Shown here in pieces: positions 10,288 to 22,490 of a DNA stretch of 64,000 nt (positions are counted from its first letter, which is position 1; every line of letters begins with the position of its first letter). Origin of the DNA: Heliocidaris erythrogramma (lineage: Eukaryota; Echinodermata; Echinoidea; Camarodonta; Echinometridae); NCBI GenBank assembly GCA_025617745.1, contig CM046870.1, positions 6,263,618-6,327,617 of the forward strand, read 5' to 3'. A model generated the notes under the pieces. It was not told the DNA's origin and made no database searches. It saw nothing but the letters and a program-made list of their open reading frames with translations. A program made the translations under genes and the position numbers.

Positions 10288-10628
10288 CTTGACCCTTTAA
10301 CCTACCGTGATCAGTTAGCCGACGCGATCGGAGCTCTGCCAAGCTTGACAAAGCTTATCTTCACTGATCCTGTACTAGCTTACTACTTCTACTTCTGCCC
10401 GCCTACCCTCCATGTGACAGGTTGGTTGGTCCCGGTGCCTCGCCCGGGGCGCGACAAGCTCTCATTGACTGCAAACAGAACCAAGTACATGGTGTCACAT
10501 TAACGACTGTACGTAAAGATGCGACGGAAGGTCTACAGGCGTATAAAGACAGTCAGAGATCCTTCATCCCATTGTATGTCATTATGGGCGCCATTTTGTC
10601 TTTGGCCTTTTACATGTTTCTGTTCTAA
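10288..10628 (+). pseudogene. FMO: FMO gene A, exon 7, frameshifted C-terminus
   Basis: The last coding exon starts after AG at 10286-10287 with LDPLTYRDQLADAIG. Compared with gene B it lacks one G in the run at about 10398-10400 (CTGCCCGCC against CTGCCCGGCC). The frame then reads 35 or so unrelated residues to a stop at about 10503. The ancestral frame remains readable beyond the deletion (LVGPG, PGARQAL and a final hydrophobic segment, stop 10626-10628), with only two other base differences from gene B. The predicted product loses the end of the FMO domain and its membrane anchor. A sequencing or assembly error is possible. Confidence 0.85.
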
Positions 10629-11752
10629 AGCTATGTTTAGGACCTAAAATTGAATATAAATAGGTAGTCCTCTGATATCAATGAGAGTCCAGGTCCGGAT
10701 CTCGCAGAAGGAGCAGTCAAGTATGAAATAGACCTACCTGTACTTTAAGAATACATTTTAAAATAAGCCTACTTATTTGCGATTTATTTCGATTTTTGGA
10801 AACTACCTACTGTATTATTGAATGTGAAATAATTGTTTTTAATGTATTTATATTCCTGTTCTTGGTAAATTTAGGGTTTCTATAGTGGAAAGCAGCCTAT
10901 TAGTCGAGACCATGTACAAAAAGTTGCTTTGATTCGTTCTATTCCATAAAACGTTTATCTAGTAATCTTCTTTAAGACAGAGTTCTGTACCATAATGCAT
11001 GCGCGTTTGTGGACGTATTGTGTGCGTGTTTATGAGTGGGTGATGTATACATGACAAAATATGTGTATTTAACGTCATGCAGAAGAAGTGGAGATTGTAG
11101 AAATGATTTTAAAAGAGACAATAATCGGGACGTTGCTTGTATGTACTTTGTATAAGACAAAATATTTTAAAAATTGCAATGATTCCTCAAAATTGAATGA
11201 TTCATGATCTCAAATTCTCACAATCCTCAGTGACAATATCGTGTAGTGAGCTCTGGTATTTCCAGAGTTTGAGATAGCCTCAATTTCTGAAATGTATCAG
11301 ATATTGAAACTTGAATTCACTGAATTATGGACAGAATACACCAAATTATGTTTACCTGTATTTTTATTATACATGAGGAATAATAGAATACAATCAACAA
11401 GTTTCTTTCGAACGTTATTTTTTTAACTAGATCTTAACGTAATCCTTAAATAATTACATCGGGTTTTTTGTGTAGATCATTTCTATTTAATAAAATTAAT
11501 ACGAATTTAGACAGATGATATATTTACCGACTAAGAAATTTGTCATATCAATACGATCCCTATTATGCTTTTCAGTAATCATTTAGGTTTCCAGGATCAC
11601 GCACCAGTGAAAATCGTTGTCTTTAAAAATTAGGGCAAGTTGGAATCATTTCAGTTTGCTTTGAAAGGGCAAAATGATCAGCGTTAAGGAAATGTCTTAT
11701 GGGCAATTCCATGGTTACCCACGTTACATTTGGAGAGGTTTTAAGTTGCATC
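10629..11752 (+). other. 3' flank / probable 3' UTR of FMO gene A
   Basis: It aligns with 41788-43391 of gene B apart from a 458-bp insertion there. An AATAAA at 11489-11494 lies in an AT-rich context and is conserved at 43129-43134 in gene B, so it is a candidate polyadenylation signal, though far (about 860 bases) from the stop. 11143-11150 (GTACTTTG) is the empty target site of the gene B insertion. No other gene is seen. Confidence 0.6.
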
Positions 11753-11756
11753 TTAA

Positions 11757-12507
11757 CCCTATTCCTACTGGGGGGGGGGGGTCAATTTGACCCCCCCCCC
11801 CTCGACATTTTGCGCGATAATTCTGCAACGCGCAAAGATTTTTCCGCGCCATTTCATGACTTTTTTCTTTGAACTCTCCCGCATATTTTGAGACCAAATT
11901 TGCGATGTCCGGGTAGACCGTTCCGAAATTACATAATGTTTTGTACATGCACGTCGGCCCCAAAACAGCTCAAATTTGTGATTTTGTGTGCAAATCCAAT
12001 GCAAATTCTGTTTTGGGGTTAAATTGATATTAATTAGATTATTTCAAATTTAAATCATTGAAATTAATTTATTCTAATGTAAATAAGCTTGAAAAACTGT
12101 CCCCAACAAATTTCGGCAAAAAAACAATACAAAACAAAAGATCGAAAAAACAATAAAATACATAAGAAATTAGCAAAACAATAAAAAACATAAGAAATTA
12201 ATTTTGATTGTGGATTTTTTTTGCAAGGAAATTGTTCAATGTGTCTTGAGGAATACTGACACAAAAAATTAAGCAAAAACATAAATTCATGCATAAATTT
12301 GCATAATTAATTAATTAAAACTAGAAAATCAATAATTTTCTTAAATTTAACTTTATAATCTTGTAGCTTACATCCGGCTCTATGTTCAGGCAAAATTTCG
12401 CGGCAATCGCGCAACCAGCGGCCGAGATCTGAAAGGGGGGGGGTCAGATTGACCCCCCCCCCCCCCCAAGTAAAAACAGGGGGTCAAATAACCCAGTTGG
12501 AATAGGG
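11757..12507. mobile_element. 751-bp piggyBac-type MITE with TTAA target duplication
   Basis: TTAA at 11753-11756 and 12508-12511 flanks an insertion whose ends are inverted repeats: CCCTATTCCTACTGGG on the left and CCCAGTTGGAATAGGG on the right. Gene B has the clean empty site CATCTTAAGCTCC at about 43390-43400. TTAA duplication plus CCC-starting ends is the signature of piggyBac-family transposition. Inside, next to both ends, are G-run / TCAATTTGA or TCAGATTGA / C-run hairpins. The interior is AT-rich and codes for nothing recognisable. Confidence 0.92.
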
Positions 12508-12682
12508 TTAAGCTCCTTTTCTCTTACTACAGGTGTTGGGTAAATGAGTTTTAGCAATGCACACATGCACACATATTAGATTACCTATAGACAGTATCAA
12601 AACTTCAGAAGAAACATACTTTCTGCCAACCCTGCAAAAGTTCGGTTACTGACGTTACCTGTTTCCTTTTTAATAATGTAAC

Positions 12683-13080
12683 GTGAGTACAAAGGTTAAA
12701 GGAGGTGATCATTTGCCATTGTGTAACACTTTGAATTTTGTTACTACGTATCTACCATACTTAGTTATCATACACAATGTTAAAGATGTCATTCGCCAGG
12801 TGCTCTGTGCCCGTGTGATATACGAATTCACCTGTGCGAGGTGTAAAGCTCGTTATATTGGCCAGACCAAACGACATTACATAACACGAGTACAGGAGCA
12901 CTTGGGGAACGACAAAAACTCTCATATCTGGAAACACTTACAGTCTTCAAAGCATTGTTTAACAGAATGTAATACACAATGCTTCAAAATTCTAGATACA
13001 CCCCACACAGATTTCTAACTCAAAATAAAGGAAGGCCTATACATCAAATGGACCAAACCACAACTCAACCAACAGGTGTA
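12683..13080 (+). pseudogene. Penelope-like GIY-YIG endonuclease relic (3' of gene A)
   Basis: The translated frame contains CxxCxARYIGQTKRHYITRVQEHL, the core of the GIY-YIG endonuclease domain that ends many Penelope-like retroelement proteins, followed by WKHLQSSKHC and, past a stop, IKEGLYIKWTKPQLNQQVYNIK. A TAA at 13016-13018 interrupts it; gene B has CAA there. The reverse transcriptase part is missing. The same relic lies at 43568-43957, so it was inserted before the segmental duplication. Confidence 0.75.
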
Positions 13081-14532
13081 CAATATCAAAATGATGATGT
13101 CTATTTAATTAATGTATTGTCTATTCGGGTCGTTGACCATTGAGGTCCTTCACCCTATTACCTGAATTCATAACATAGCCTGTACTTATGCACTCAGACA
13201 TGATGGTTTAGATATTTTTTTTGTAATCAGAAAGTATATATAAAGTTGATTCTGTTGTAAAACTTCAGGCTGACGATGGAGTTTGCATGACTCCGAAAAA
13301 CGTACCATTCCTTAAAATGCTATGTTTCTTTGTTTTTATTTTTTGGAAACTGTTATTGTGTCGTTCTCTTGGAAATACAATTTAAATAGTTTTATCATGA
13401 AAAATCCAGAATTATTGTCAACCATTGATATGCATTTCTTTGTATTTTTATATGTATTTGAAATCCAAACTATGGTTTCAATGAATAAATGTATATAGAG
13501 AGAAATATTATTCTGTTTGATGTATGCTGCCTATACTGCCTATAAATGCGCTTTGACCGATTTGCGTGATTTTTCGAGTTTAACTCTCTCGTGTTCGTAT
13601 ATATAGAAGCTTGCCTCTAAATACGATAAATGTGTTTAATTGATGCATGTTCATGTATATCAATACATTTCCTAGTCCTTGCATGAAATATATTGAAATA
13701 TACAGACCAATGTTATAGAAGGCTCGCAGCCGTATTCTGACTGACATTTTAATCTTTGTTATATTCGCAATATTTATCCATGGAATCCTGCATTTACACC
13801 TTGCATTTTTAAGCAGTTTAATTATTTGTTGTTACATTTTTTTTTTGCATAGCTTTTGTCATAGCTATATAATGCCTATATTTTTGCACAAGTGTGTAAT
13901 AAATCATTACCATACAACTATCTGTATACATTTCCATTTATTAATATGTTACCATGGTCACATGTGAATGAGATTTGTCAGTGTTTGATGTCTTATTAAG
14001 ACACTTAATGTGAATTTCATGTATACATCTTTTGTAGTTCTTCGAATAGAGAGAGAAAAAAGGTACAAATAAGAAATTGCCTAAAGGAATTGCTGCATGT
14101 TTTTTCTTCAGAGTCTTTTGAAAATAACATTCACAGTTAGGAATTTAGGCACGTTGAAATATCTCAAATTAAACGTCAAGATAAGCAGATCATGAAAAAC
14201 AATGTATGGGGTAAACGTTAATGAGGCCATTTTCGAAATTCAAAAGGACATTCGGAGGCATTGTTGTACATGATGACATGAACTTCTCACTAATTGCAGC
14301 AGAAAATATTTCAACTGTTCTAGTATCATAAACACATAAACACTTAAAGGTGTTACTCGGAGATGTACAAACAAATCAAAATGCAATAAATTTGGTATCA
14401 ACAGAAAGGGGAAGATGCCCTTAAACATTCCATCAACATTCGAAATCCATAGGTTTTCATAAATTAATATTATTCTGTTTTAAATGTGTGCCAAAATATT
14501 CGCATATTTTTGCCCCGCGAGTAGTTTCTTTT
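13081..14532. other. Intergenic sequence after gene A
   Basis: Homology with the gene B flank continues to about 14003 (against 45423), with 13285-13605 replaced in gene B by a Tc1 fragment and other DNA. Beyond 14003 the sequence is single copy in the window, AT-rich, with no gene, promoter or RNA recognised. Confidence 0.6.
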
Positions 14533-14862
14533 TCAACCTTGGAAATGTGACGTAATACTCGGGACACACTTGCTTGCTTCTAGCTAGCTCACGATCACGT
14601 CAATACAGCGCGCGCACATAACGTTCACGGTTCGAGGTAAGCTACTGATTTCTTCCAATCTTTCATAATCTTGTAGACAAAATGTCTGCTTTTTGCCCTG
14701 ATTCAGATGTTAGAATCTGGACTCACACCGTCATTCCATCAATCACTGGATGAATCACTGCAGCAGCCATACACACATATACGATTCATACAGCTACAGT
14801 ACAGTCAAGTCGTATACCGTAAGCTAGCTGTCCCGAGAATGACGTCATTTTTCTAGTGCAAG
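14533..14862. mobile_element. Small inverted-repeat element (~330 bp)
   Basis: AATGTGACGTAATACTCGGG near 14545-14565 is mirrored by TCCCGAGAATGACGTCATTT near 14832-14852, and CTAGCTAGCT near both ends is also mirrored. The interior has a CG-rich patch (GCGCGCGCAC at about 14606). This fits a MITE with imperfect ends of about 30 bp. A CG-rich first exon of an unseen transcript is an alternative. Confidence 0.5.
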
Positions 14863-15053
14863 AATTATCGCTTTCGTGGCTCATCTGAGACCCTGTCAGG
14901 GGTCTTGAAAAAAAAGTCATGATAATCTTTATGAACAAGCTTACATCTCTAAAATTTAATTTCATCGTATTCTTTGGGTGATTAGCTTTCCAAAAATGTA
15001 TAATTTGTCCTATTTCTTATTTTATGGGACATTTCTCCGGTTATCTGCTTTAA

Positions 15054-15617
15054 AGGGCAATCCGACCTCTTGTAAAAAGCTGATTTGTGTGAAAGGAGAA
15101 AAATAAGAGAAACAGGGTTGTTCAATTTTGAAAGAAATCGGACAAACTACGTCTATGCGAATCTTAAATTGGCAATTTTGTGAATCGATTGTGATGTATG
15201 TGTGATGTATGTATGAACGGTCAACTCTACCATTTGTCGTACATCAAAATACAATGCATCATTATATTCCAGTTTTCTCTTGAGCGCCTTTTCCCTCGTG
15301 GCAGTGCTCCAAATATATTGTAGATAGCATATTGTTATAGGTCCCCCAATAAGAAAAAGATCCTACTGAGTTATACATTTTGAAAAATTGACATTTTAGT
15401 CATTTTGTGTGTTAGAGCGAATGGGAAAGTTGACCGCCGCTATGACCGTATCAATACGGCCAATTTGAAATTCCCATATATATCCATGTAAATGTAGTGA
15501 TTACAACTTTTTTTTAAATCATAATTTTATTATTGCTTATCCGATTTCGTTCAAACTTTCACCAATCTGCTTCTCTGATTTTTTCTGCTTTCACACAAAT
15601 CAAATTATTATTGCCCT
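15054..15617. mobile_element. 564-bp MITE with ~85-bp inverted ends and TTAA flanks
   Basis: TTAA at 15050-15053 and 15618-15621 flank AGGGCAAT...ATTGCCCT. The inverted similarity extends inward about 85 bp (GATTTGTGTGAAAG with GAGAAAAA, and GAAATCGGA, recur in mirror image). TTAA target use suggests piggyBac-type mobilisation. No open frame of note. Confidence 0.75.
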
Positions 15618-15621
15618 TTAA

Positions 15622-17547
15622 ACACTTAATAACATGTAAACCGTTATTAGAAATTACTCCAGTAATTACGCAAGAAGAAACTACGCGTACATGTGCCTAC
15701 ATCGATACGGAGTACAGAGTAACATTGGTAACTTTTGAATGGATTGGTGAAAGATTAAATTTAAAACTAAACACACTTTTTTTGTGGGGGGGGGGGGGGG
15801 GGGTTGGGGCCAATCGTTCGTATATCTCTCTAAACTTACTACCTATTTACCGTACAATGTACTTGATTTGAGTTCTTTCCCCGTACGTTTTGAAATTGAC
15901 TCTTATGCTTATAAAAACTGAATCGTTTTTATGTAAAAGTGGAACAAATAAAATTCAAAATTCAAACTTCAGAGTAAATCTGCATCATTTCCAAAATGCT
16001 TTTTGTTGTTAATTGCATTTGTTTGTAATTTTCCTCTTTTTTCTCCTAAGTTCCTTTTTTTTGGAGTTTCGTACCGCAATGCGCTAAATCTAAACGTAGG
16101 CCTATTCATAATAAAAATACTGATTATCTATACGGGTATCTGCACGGTTTGCACCACACTTGAACAAATCTTAATTACATGGCACACGACAAAGCGATAA
16201 TGCGATCGCGATAATTCCACTATCGCGTCTTTTACGCCTCTTACCTCTTTTTTTTCTATCTATCTTCTTCCTATCATGTTTTTGTTTTATCTTTCCTCTT
16301 TTAATTTAATTCTTCTTTCTCTCTGAAGGAAATTGTTATAAGACCCAATAATATATATTTTTGTTTTAAAGAATGTTAAGGTAATTTCATACGAAATATA
16401 AAATTTTATTTGCGATTTGTTTATTGAAAATACATTTCACTTGTCCTTTTCCTTTTTTTCTGTAATGAAATTATATGTGTAACTTAAATATATGAATCTT
16501 ATTCTTCTTGATAGGTGCATTTCTATTTGCATGATAGGTTTTGTATTGTTTTGAAATGTGAAACTTCAGTTATTAATATTTATGTGAAGATTATTTATAT
16601 TGTTTGAAATGTTTTTATGTTTGAAATGTTTATTTTATTGTATGAAATGTTTGTTATATTGTATGAAATGTTTCAAATTATGTTCAATTTTCTTCATGAG
16701 AGAAAATAAAAACTTCTGAAACTTCTCCGAACGTGCACGCATAAAAACGCACACGCATAGAAAACTGCTCGCGCGGAACTCAACTTGAGTTGAGTTTCGC
16801 TCGTCGATCGTTTACGCTGTCTTTATTTTCTTCACACTACTTAAGAATGCCGGGTAAAGTTATTTGGGGTTAATTTTACACATTCTTACTCTACACAAAT
16901 TTTTTTTTTTTTTTTGGCCTCAGAGGCCCTATAAGGGAACACGGTAAAAATGAACGAATTCATAAACACCATAGAGGATTTAGTGCTTTTTGGAATGAAA
17001 TAGTTTTGGATTTGGTGCCTTTGAAATTTGACATTTTTTCTTCGATTTAGTGCCTTTGGGGATTAAGCATAAATTTGGAGCGAATTCTTTTTCACTTTCG
17101 AAATATTGTTTGATGCGATATAGCGCATTTTGATTCCCATGTGCGAGATACGCATATTTATCTTATAAAAATAAATGTCGGTCTAAAATGCGTTTAGTCC
17201 TGTTTTTTCAGCTCTTCGCGAATCAACATTTAAAGACAGACTATATGTCGCATTGCTTCTTTTGGACATATATATTTACGGTGATCAGAAATATCACCAA
17301 TCTTGTAAAAGACCAACTTAATCCTCAAGAAAGCAGCCCTAGACTATTTAATTTCCACATTACCCCCTCATCCATGGTTGACAGTGGGGACAATGAAGGC
17401 TGGGGACGCGTGTTCACCGTCCCTTTGGTCACTACACACATTTGAGTTGATACAAAGCTTATACATTAGTTTTCATTAGTGGAAGATATTAGCATTCTTT
17501 TTGTTTGGAATGAAATTAATAAATTGGATATTTTTAAGCGTAACATG
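15622..17547. other. AT-rich intergenic stretch
   Basis: No gene is recognised. Visible features are a G-run at 15785-15802, two AAATAAAA-type ends that may be retroelement 3' tails (about 15945-15960 and 16703-16712), a degenerate ~21-bp minisatellite based on TGTATGAAATGTTT (16592-16685) and a T-run at 16899-16915. The remainder shows no structure I can name. Confidence 0.5.
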
Positions 17548-17930
17548 AAGAACTGAAAGTGGCCCAAAATCGGAAAAAGAAAAACATAAATCAAAGAACA
17601 TTAGCCACTTTCAGTTCGTCAAAAAGCAAGTATTCATGTTTGGCGCCATTGTTGACCATGACCGTGAGGGGTCAAGGTCAAGGTCACCGTGGCATCAGCT
17701 CGGGGACCGTGGGCGTCAGGCAGGGCTCGAAAAATTTCCGATTTTTGGCCACTTTCAGTTCTTCAAAAAGCTATTATTCATTTTTGGCGCCATTTCTGAC
17801 CGTGACCTTGAGGGGTCCAGTTCAAGGTCATCATGGCATCAGATCGGGGGCCGTGGGGGCCAGGCATACGTCGAAAAAAAAAAAATCCGATTTTAGGCAT
17901 TTTTGAATATCAAATGAATATCAAAACAAC
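17548..17930. repeat. Two ~146-bp direct units plus an inverted fragment
   Basis: GCCACTTTCAGTTCNTCAAA recurs at about 17602 and 17748, each followed by TTGGCGCCATT, a GACCGTGA segment, GGTCAAGGTCA-type text and GGCATCAGNTCGGGG. A short inverted copy (CTGAAAGTGGCCCAAAATCGG) sits at about 17553. The first unit contains GGGTCAAGGTCAAGGTCA, three nuclear-receptor half-sites with no spacer. Confidence 0.75.
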
Positions 17931-17949
17931 TTTACAGACCTATTATAAT

Positions 17950-19723
17950 TGCAGGTGGTGACTGGAAGAGAACACTGGATAAATATGGAATAGCTCATGC
18001 ATATTTACCCAAAAAGTATTTTAAAGCTTTCCAAATGGTATACTATAAAATGTAAAGGTGCTTTTGTCAGATCAAGAGAAAAATGGCAAGAACAAGGTGA
18101 AAAGTGTACAAAATATTTTTTACAACTCGAGAAACAGAGAGGAAAAAAGAAAGAGTTACATTATGCAGAGAAAGATGGGTAAAAGAGTTGTGAACAGTGA
18201 AGATATTTAAAAAGAAACACAACAGTTTTATATGAAGATGTACAGTAGGACAGAAGATTATGGAACAAATTTCAATGATTATTTCAGAAATGTAAACATA
18301 AAGTGTTTGACAGAAGAGAAAGCCGAGAGCTGTGAAGGTCTGTTAACAGAGACGGATTGCTGGAAAGCATTGTCTACCATGAATTTAAATAAGTCACCAG
18401 GGAGTGACGGACTGAGCGTTGAGTTTTATAAATGTTTTAGGGAACAAATACAAGACATGGTGATAAATAGTTTAAACGAAGGGTATGAGAAACAAGGGCT
18501 TTCGTTCACTCAAGGTCAATCAATTATTGCTCTATTGTATAGAAAGGGCAACGAGGGATCTCTTGATAACTGACGACCGATTTCTCTCTTAAATATAGAT
18601 TATAAAATTGCAGCACGTGTTTTGTCAATACGGCTACAACAAAATATGTCAAGTATAATTTCAGCCGATCAAAGAGGTTTTGTAAAGGGTAGAACGGCTA
18701 GTGAAAACATAAGACTTGTATAAGAAATAATTGATTTTTGTAAACTGAAAAATATTGATGGTATCATTTTATTTTTAGATTTTAAAAAAGCTTTCGATAA
18801 TATAAATCACTCATTTCTTATTGAAACAATGAAACGTATGCATTTCAAGAATTCTTTTATAGGATGGATTAAAGCTTTGTACAAAAATGCCCATGGTAGA
18901 GTGTCACAACATGGGTGGTTATCAGAAACGTCTAATATGCAAAAGGGCGTTCGTCAAGGTTGCCCATTATCAGCTTTATTATTTATCTTAGTGGAAGAAA
19001 CACTTGCAAATAAAATTCGAGAAAACAGAAAAATATCAGGGATAAAAATTCCAACAAAAGATATTGAAGTTCAAAGGGTTAGCGAAGTAAAAATAACACA
19101 ATTTGCCGATGATACGACTTTATTTCTTTAACTCAATCGATTCAATAATGTTATGAAGGGGTTAAACGAGTTTGGATATTTTGCAGGTCCAAAGATAAAC
19201 TGGAATAAAACGAAAGTACTGAAAATGAAAGAATTAGAAACAGAAAAAAATGATATTGAATTCACAGAAGAACCAATAAAATATTTAGGTGTTTGTGTTG
19301 GTAAAAACGATAAATATGAACTGGGAAGGGAAAGTTGAAAAAGTTAATAATATTCTTAAGACATGGAAAATGAGACGACTGACATGTTATGGAAAATAAT
19401 AATAATTAAATGTTTAATAATTCATCAACTCGTATATGTAGTTACAGCTGTTTCAATGCCTACTTCTATATGCAAGACTTTACATAGAACTATGTATTCA
19501 TTTATATGGAATTCTAGACATGAAAAGCTCAAACGGAATGTTTGTATCAAGCCAGAAAGAGAAGGAGGGCTTGGTATGGTTGATTTATATTTAAAAGCTA
19601 ATTCACTGATATTATCTTGGATATATAAGTTTTTTAATGCGGATGATGCAATGTGGAAGACATTATTTTCATTTTGGACTGAAACAGTTGGTGGAATGCC
19701 GTTATGTTTACAGTATAATTGTT
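17950..19723 (+). mobile_element. L1/Tx1-like LINE ORF2, decayed, first part
   Basis: Pieces of one reverse transcriptase run along the + strand in shifting frames: NLNKSPGSDGLSVEFYK and IIALLYRKG (18232-18573), LLNIDYKIAARVLS and ADQRGFVKGR, FLDFKKAFDNI (motif A), QKGVRQGCPLSALLFIL (motif B), ITQFADDTTLFL (motif C, within 18829-19131), then IKYLGVCVG and FIWNS...REGGLGMVDL (19363-19725). At least four stops or frameshifts are present (near 18571, 18721, 19130 and 19336). It is an L1/Tx1-style domain order by eye. The coding sequence is cut near 19723 and resumes at about 22494. Confidence 0.85.
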
Positions 19724-20128
19724 CAATTCAATTCAATTTATTTCACATCTCATTAAAAACTTCATACAAACAATAACATAAATACATGATTTATGTAAAA
19801 ATCAACAATGAAAATACTTAAATGTACATGTGACTGTCATGTGGCGGATGTGAGGAACAGACAGAAAGCCCTTGGCCTATCGAGGTCTGTCCCCCTATTA
19901 CCACACGACAAATACAAAACTTAGTAAAATACAAGACAATGAGAAAACAACACACGGTAAACACAAAGATAGAAAAAAAAAAGAAAAAAAAATGTGGTGG
20001 ACTTAGGCAGGAGGAGAGATATTGGCTTTAATTGTGTTGTTTGGTATAAGCATAAAATAAAGAAAGTGTGCGTGAAAACATATGATGAATAGAGTTCATG
20101 TATCTAAAAGAATTTTTCTAAATTTCCT

Positions 20129-20683
20129 TTAAAATATTTTGAGTGACACGGAGTGTTTTAGGTTCTGTGATATCCCGTTCCAGATATGGGGCCCTTGATA
20201 ACATATGCTAGCTCTCGAAGTTTCGTATTTAAGGAGTGGAATATATAAGTCTTTTGAATTTCTGCAATTATATTTATTTATATTGTAATTGTATCGAAAA
20301 TATTCATTCATTGAAAGGGGAAGTAGTTTATTAATCATTGAATATATAAAGACTGCAATCTGGAATTTATATAGGTCATTTAATGGAAGAATATTTAATT
20401 TTTTAAATAATGGTTCGGTATGGTCATAAAAATTTGAGTTTGTTATGATACGAACAGCTCGTTTTTGGAGTAGGAATAATCTTTCAAATAGATATCTGTG
20501 GCAGTGCCCCCATACAGTTATACCATAGGTAAGATGAGAGAAGATCATTGAGTAATATAGATTAACAAGAATTCTTAATGGAAGGAGGTCTTTTATTTTG
20601 TATAATGCTCCTATAAATTTAGATATTTTCCCTGATATATAATTAATGTGGTCTTTCCAATTAAGTTGTGAGTCTATAATCAC
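20129..20683 (-). pseudogene. C-terminal part of the nested LINE reverse transcriptase
   Basis: 184 codons continuing the frame lost at about 20795: IIDSQLNWKDHI (the region after the RT palm), YYSMIFSHLTYGITVWG and LFLLQKRAVRII, all typical of CR1/Jockey-group LINE C-termini. It is followed by about 400 bases of 3' UTR on the left and then AATTG repeats. Confidence 0.85.
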
Positions 20684-20733
20684 ACCCAGAAATTTAACAC
20701 TCTTTTCCCTCTTAATTTCAATATTATTTAGCT

Positions 20734-22020
20734 TTAACTGCAGATTACATTCAATTGTTTTACCTTTTGTTTGGAAGATGACATAAGATTTTTTTTAGCA
20801 TTAATTTGTAATTTGTTACGTCTGAACCATTCCTCATATTTTTCCAATTCATCCTGTATTTTATCTTTCATTGATTCAATGCTATTGTCAGATAGAAAAA
20901 AAGTAGTATCATCTGCAAATTGAATGACTGATGTCTTGGAACTGATATTTTGAAGGTCATTGATATAAATTATGAATAACATGGGGCCAAGTATGGAACC
21001 TTGGGGGATACCGGTAGTGATAGTTTGAAGGGATAATATGTTATTTCCAATCGCAACATATTGTTTTCGATTTGATAAGTAACTTTTGAACCATTGTAAG
21101 ACTAATCCCCTTATAGAATAAAAATACAGTTTGTCAAATAGAATATGATGGTCCATGCAGTCGAAGGCTTTCGACAAATCAAGAAATATTCCAATAGTTA
21201 CTTTCTTCTGTTCAAATGATTTCACTAATTTATCTACCAGTTCAATGAAAGCTAGGTTAGTATCATAGCCTTGTCTAAAGCCGTATTGTTTAGACGATAA
21301 TATATCTGCTTTCTTTAAGAATGACATTAGTTTTTCACAAACAACCTTTTCAAATATTTTACTAAATACACTCAGTACAGAAATGGGGCGATAATTGTTT
21401 ACATTCTCCTTATTACCGTTTTTATAAACAGGGATGACCTTAGCAGTTTTAAGTTTATCAGGAAAGATGCCTGATTCTAGGGAATTTTTAATAATAATAC
21501 AAAGTGGATAAATAATGAAATGAATAGTTGATTTAATTAATTTTGCGCTAAAACCATCATAACCTTGACTTTTCAGATTTAATTTTGATACTATCTTCAG
21601 GATTACGCTTTCATTTATATCGGTAAAAAAGATAGAGTTAATGTAGTTTCCTTTCAAATATTGTAAATGATCAGATAGTAGGTTATTATTTCCTTTTATT
21701 TGTTTATGTATATTACTACCAATAGAAATAAAAAAGTCATTAAATGATTCCACAATTGTGGGAATATCATTAGTATAATTTCCATTGCAGTTGATAGTAT
21801 TTATATTACAGCATTTTGGTTTTCTATTTAGCGTTTCATTTATAAGTTTCCAAGTTGCTCTAGTATTTTTTATATGTTTAAATTTTTCATCATAGTATTT
21901 ACGCTTTGCATTTCGTATTGCATTATTGACATTATTCCTATAAGTTTTATAATTTGATTGATTAGAAGCGGTAGGGTTTTTTATAAATCTTTTATATAAC
22001 ATATGCTTTTTTTTGCACAT
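20734..22020 (-). pseudogene. LINE reverse transcriptase (CR1/L2-like), frameshifted
   Basis: An open frame of 428 residues within the nested LINE. Motifs in order: RPISVLSVFSKIFEKV (211-226), FLDLSKAFD (279-287, motif A), GIPQGSILGP (337-346, motif B) and FADDTT (368-373, motif C). A run of eight A on the minus strand at about 20791-20798 breaks the frame; the polypeptide resumes as 20129-20683. One base fewer in the run would rejoin the frames, so the copy is young. Upstream, the link to the endonuclease is also frameshifted near 22110. Confidence 0.88.
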
Positions 22021-22490
22021 TTGCCCTAGTAGTTTTGTAAACCACGGTTTATTCCTTCTGAAGTGATTTGGTCTTTTGACACTTAAAGGGAAACATTCGT
22101 CATGAAGTTTCGTATATATGTGTAAAAATAATTAAAATTGCTTATTTACATCCCTTTCACTATGCAAAAAAGACCATTTGATAGCTTGTAGTTTAGTACA
22201 GAATAGATGTAGATTAGTGTCACTATACTTTCGATATGTGTTATGTTCATGAGAGCCTTGATCACTGGGAATATTTTTATGTAGAATGATAAAAGGGGAA
22301 AGATGATCACTGATATCTACAGTGAGTATACCGGATTTAATGATTTTTTCGGGAGCATTACAAAATATGTTGTCTAAAGCAGTGGTTGAAGTGGGGGTAA
22401 TTCTTGTGGGTTTTGTAATTTGTGGATAGAGAGAGAATGTGAGCAGAGTATTAACAAAGTCATTAACCGAAGAGTTGGTATTGTCATATT

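Larger units (their letters stand above)
1..14003 (+). repeat. Segmental tandem duplication, copy A (FMO gene A)
   Basis: Position 1 aligns with 32401 and homology runs, with indels, to about 14003, where it stops against about 45423. Exons, splice sites, intron ends and 3' flank all align, so this duplicates genomic DNA and is not a retrocopy. The left end lies outside the window. Copy-specific material here includes a repeat element in intron 6 (7296-8499), a 252-bp tandem duplication (8911-9414), a foldback element (9512-10078) and a TTAA MITE (11757-12507). Each is absent from copy B at the matching point. Confidence 0.93.
19724..22490 (-). mobile_element. CR1/L2-like LINE nested in the L1-like element
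   Basis: On the minus strand, 22490-22086 encodes the end of an AP endonuclease (TPTSTTALDNIFCN...ISDHLSPFIIL), then the reverse transcriptase follows. The 3' end (left side) finishes in repeated AATTG units before the L1-like text, as in L2/CR1-type elements whose tails are short tandem repeats. The 5' end is truncated inside the endonuclease. No clear target duplication was found. The host LINE frame picks up immediately on the other side. Confidence 0.85.

Noticed and set aside
12683..13018. GIY-YIG frame as a host nuclease gene
   Set aside because: It matches the C-terminal domain of Penelope-like proteins, lacks a start and has a stop in copy A; more likely a retroelement fragment.
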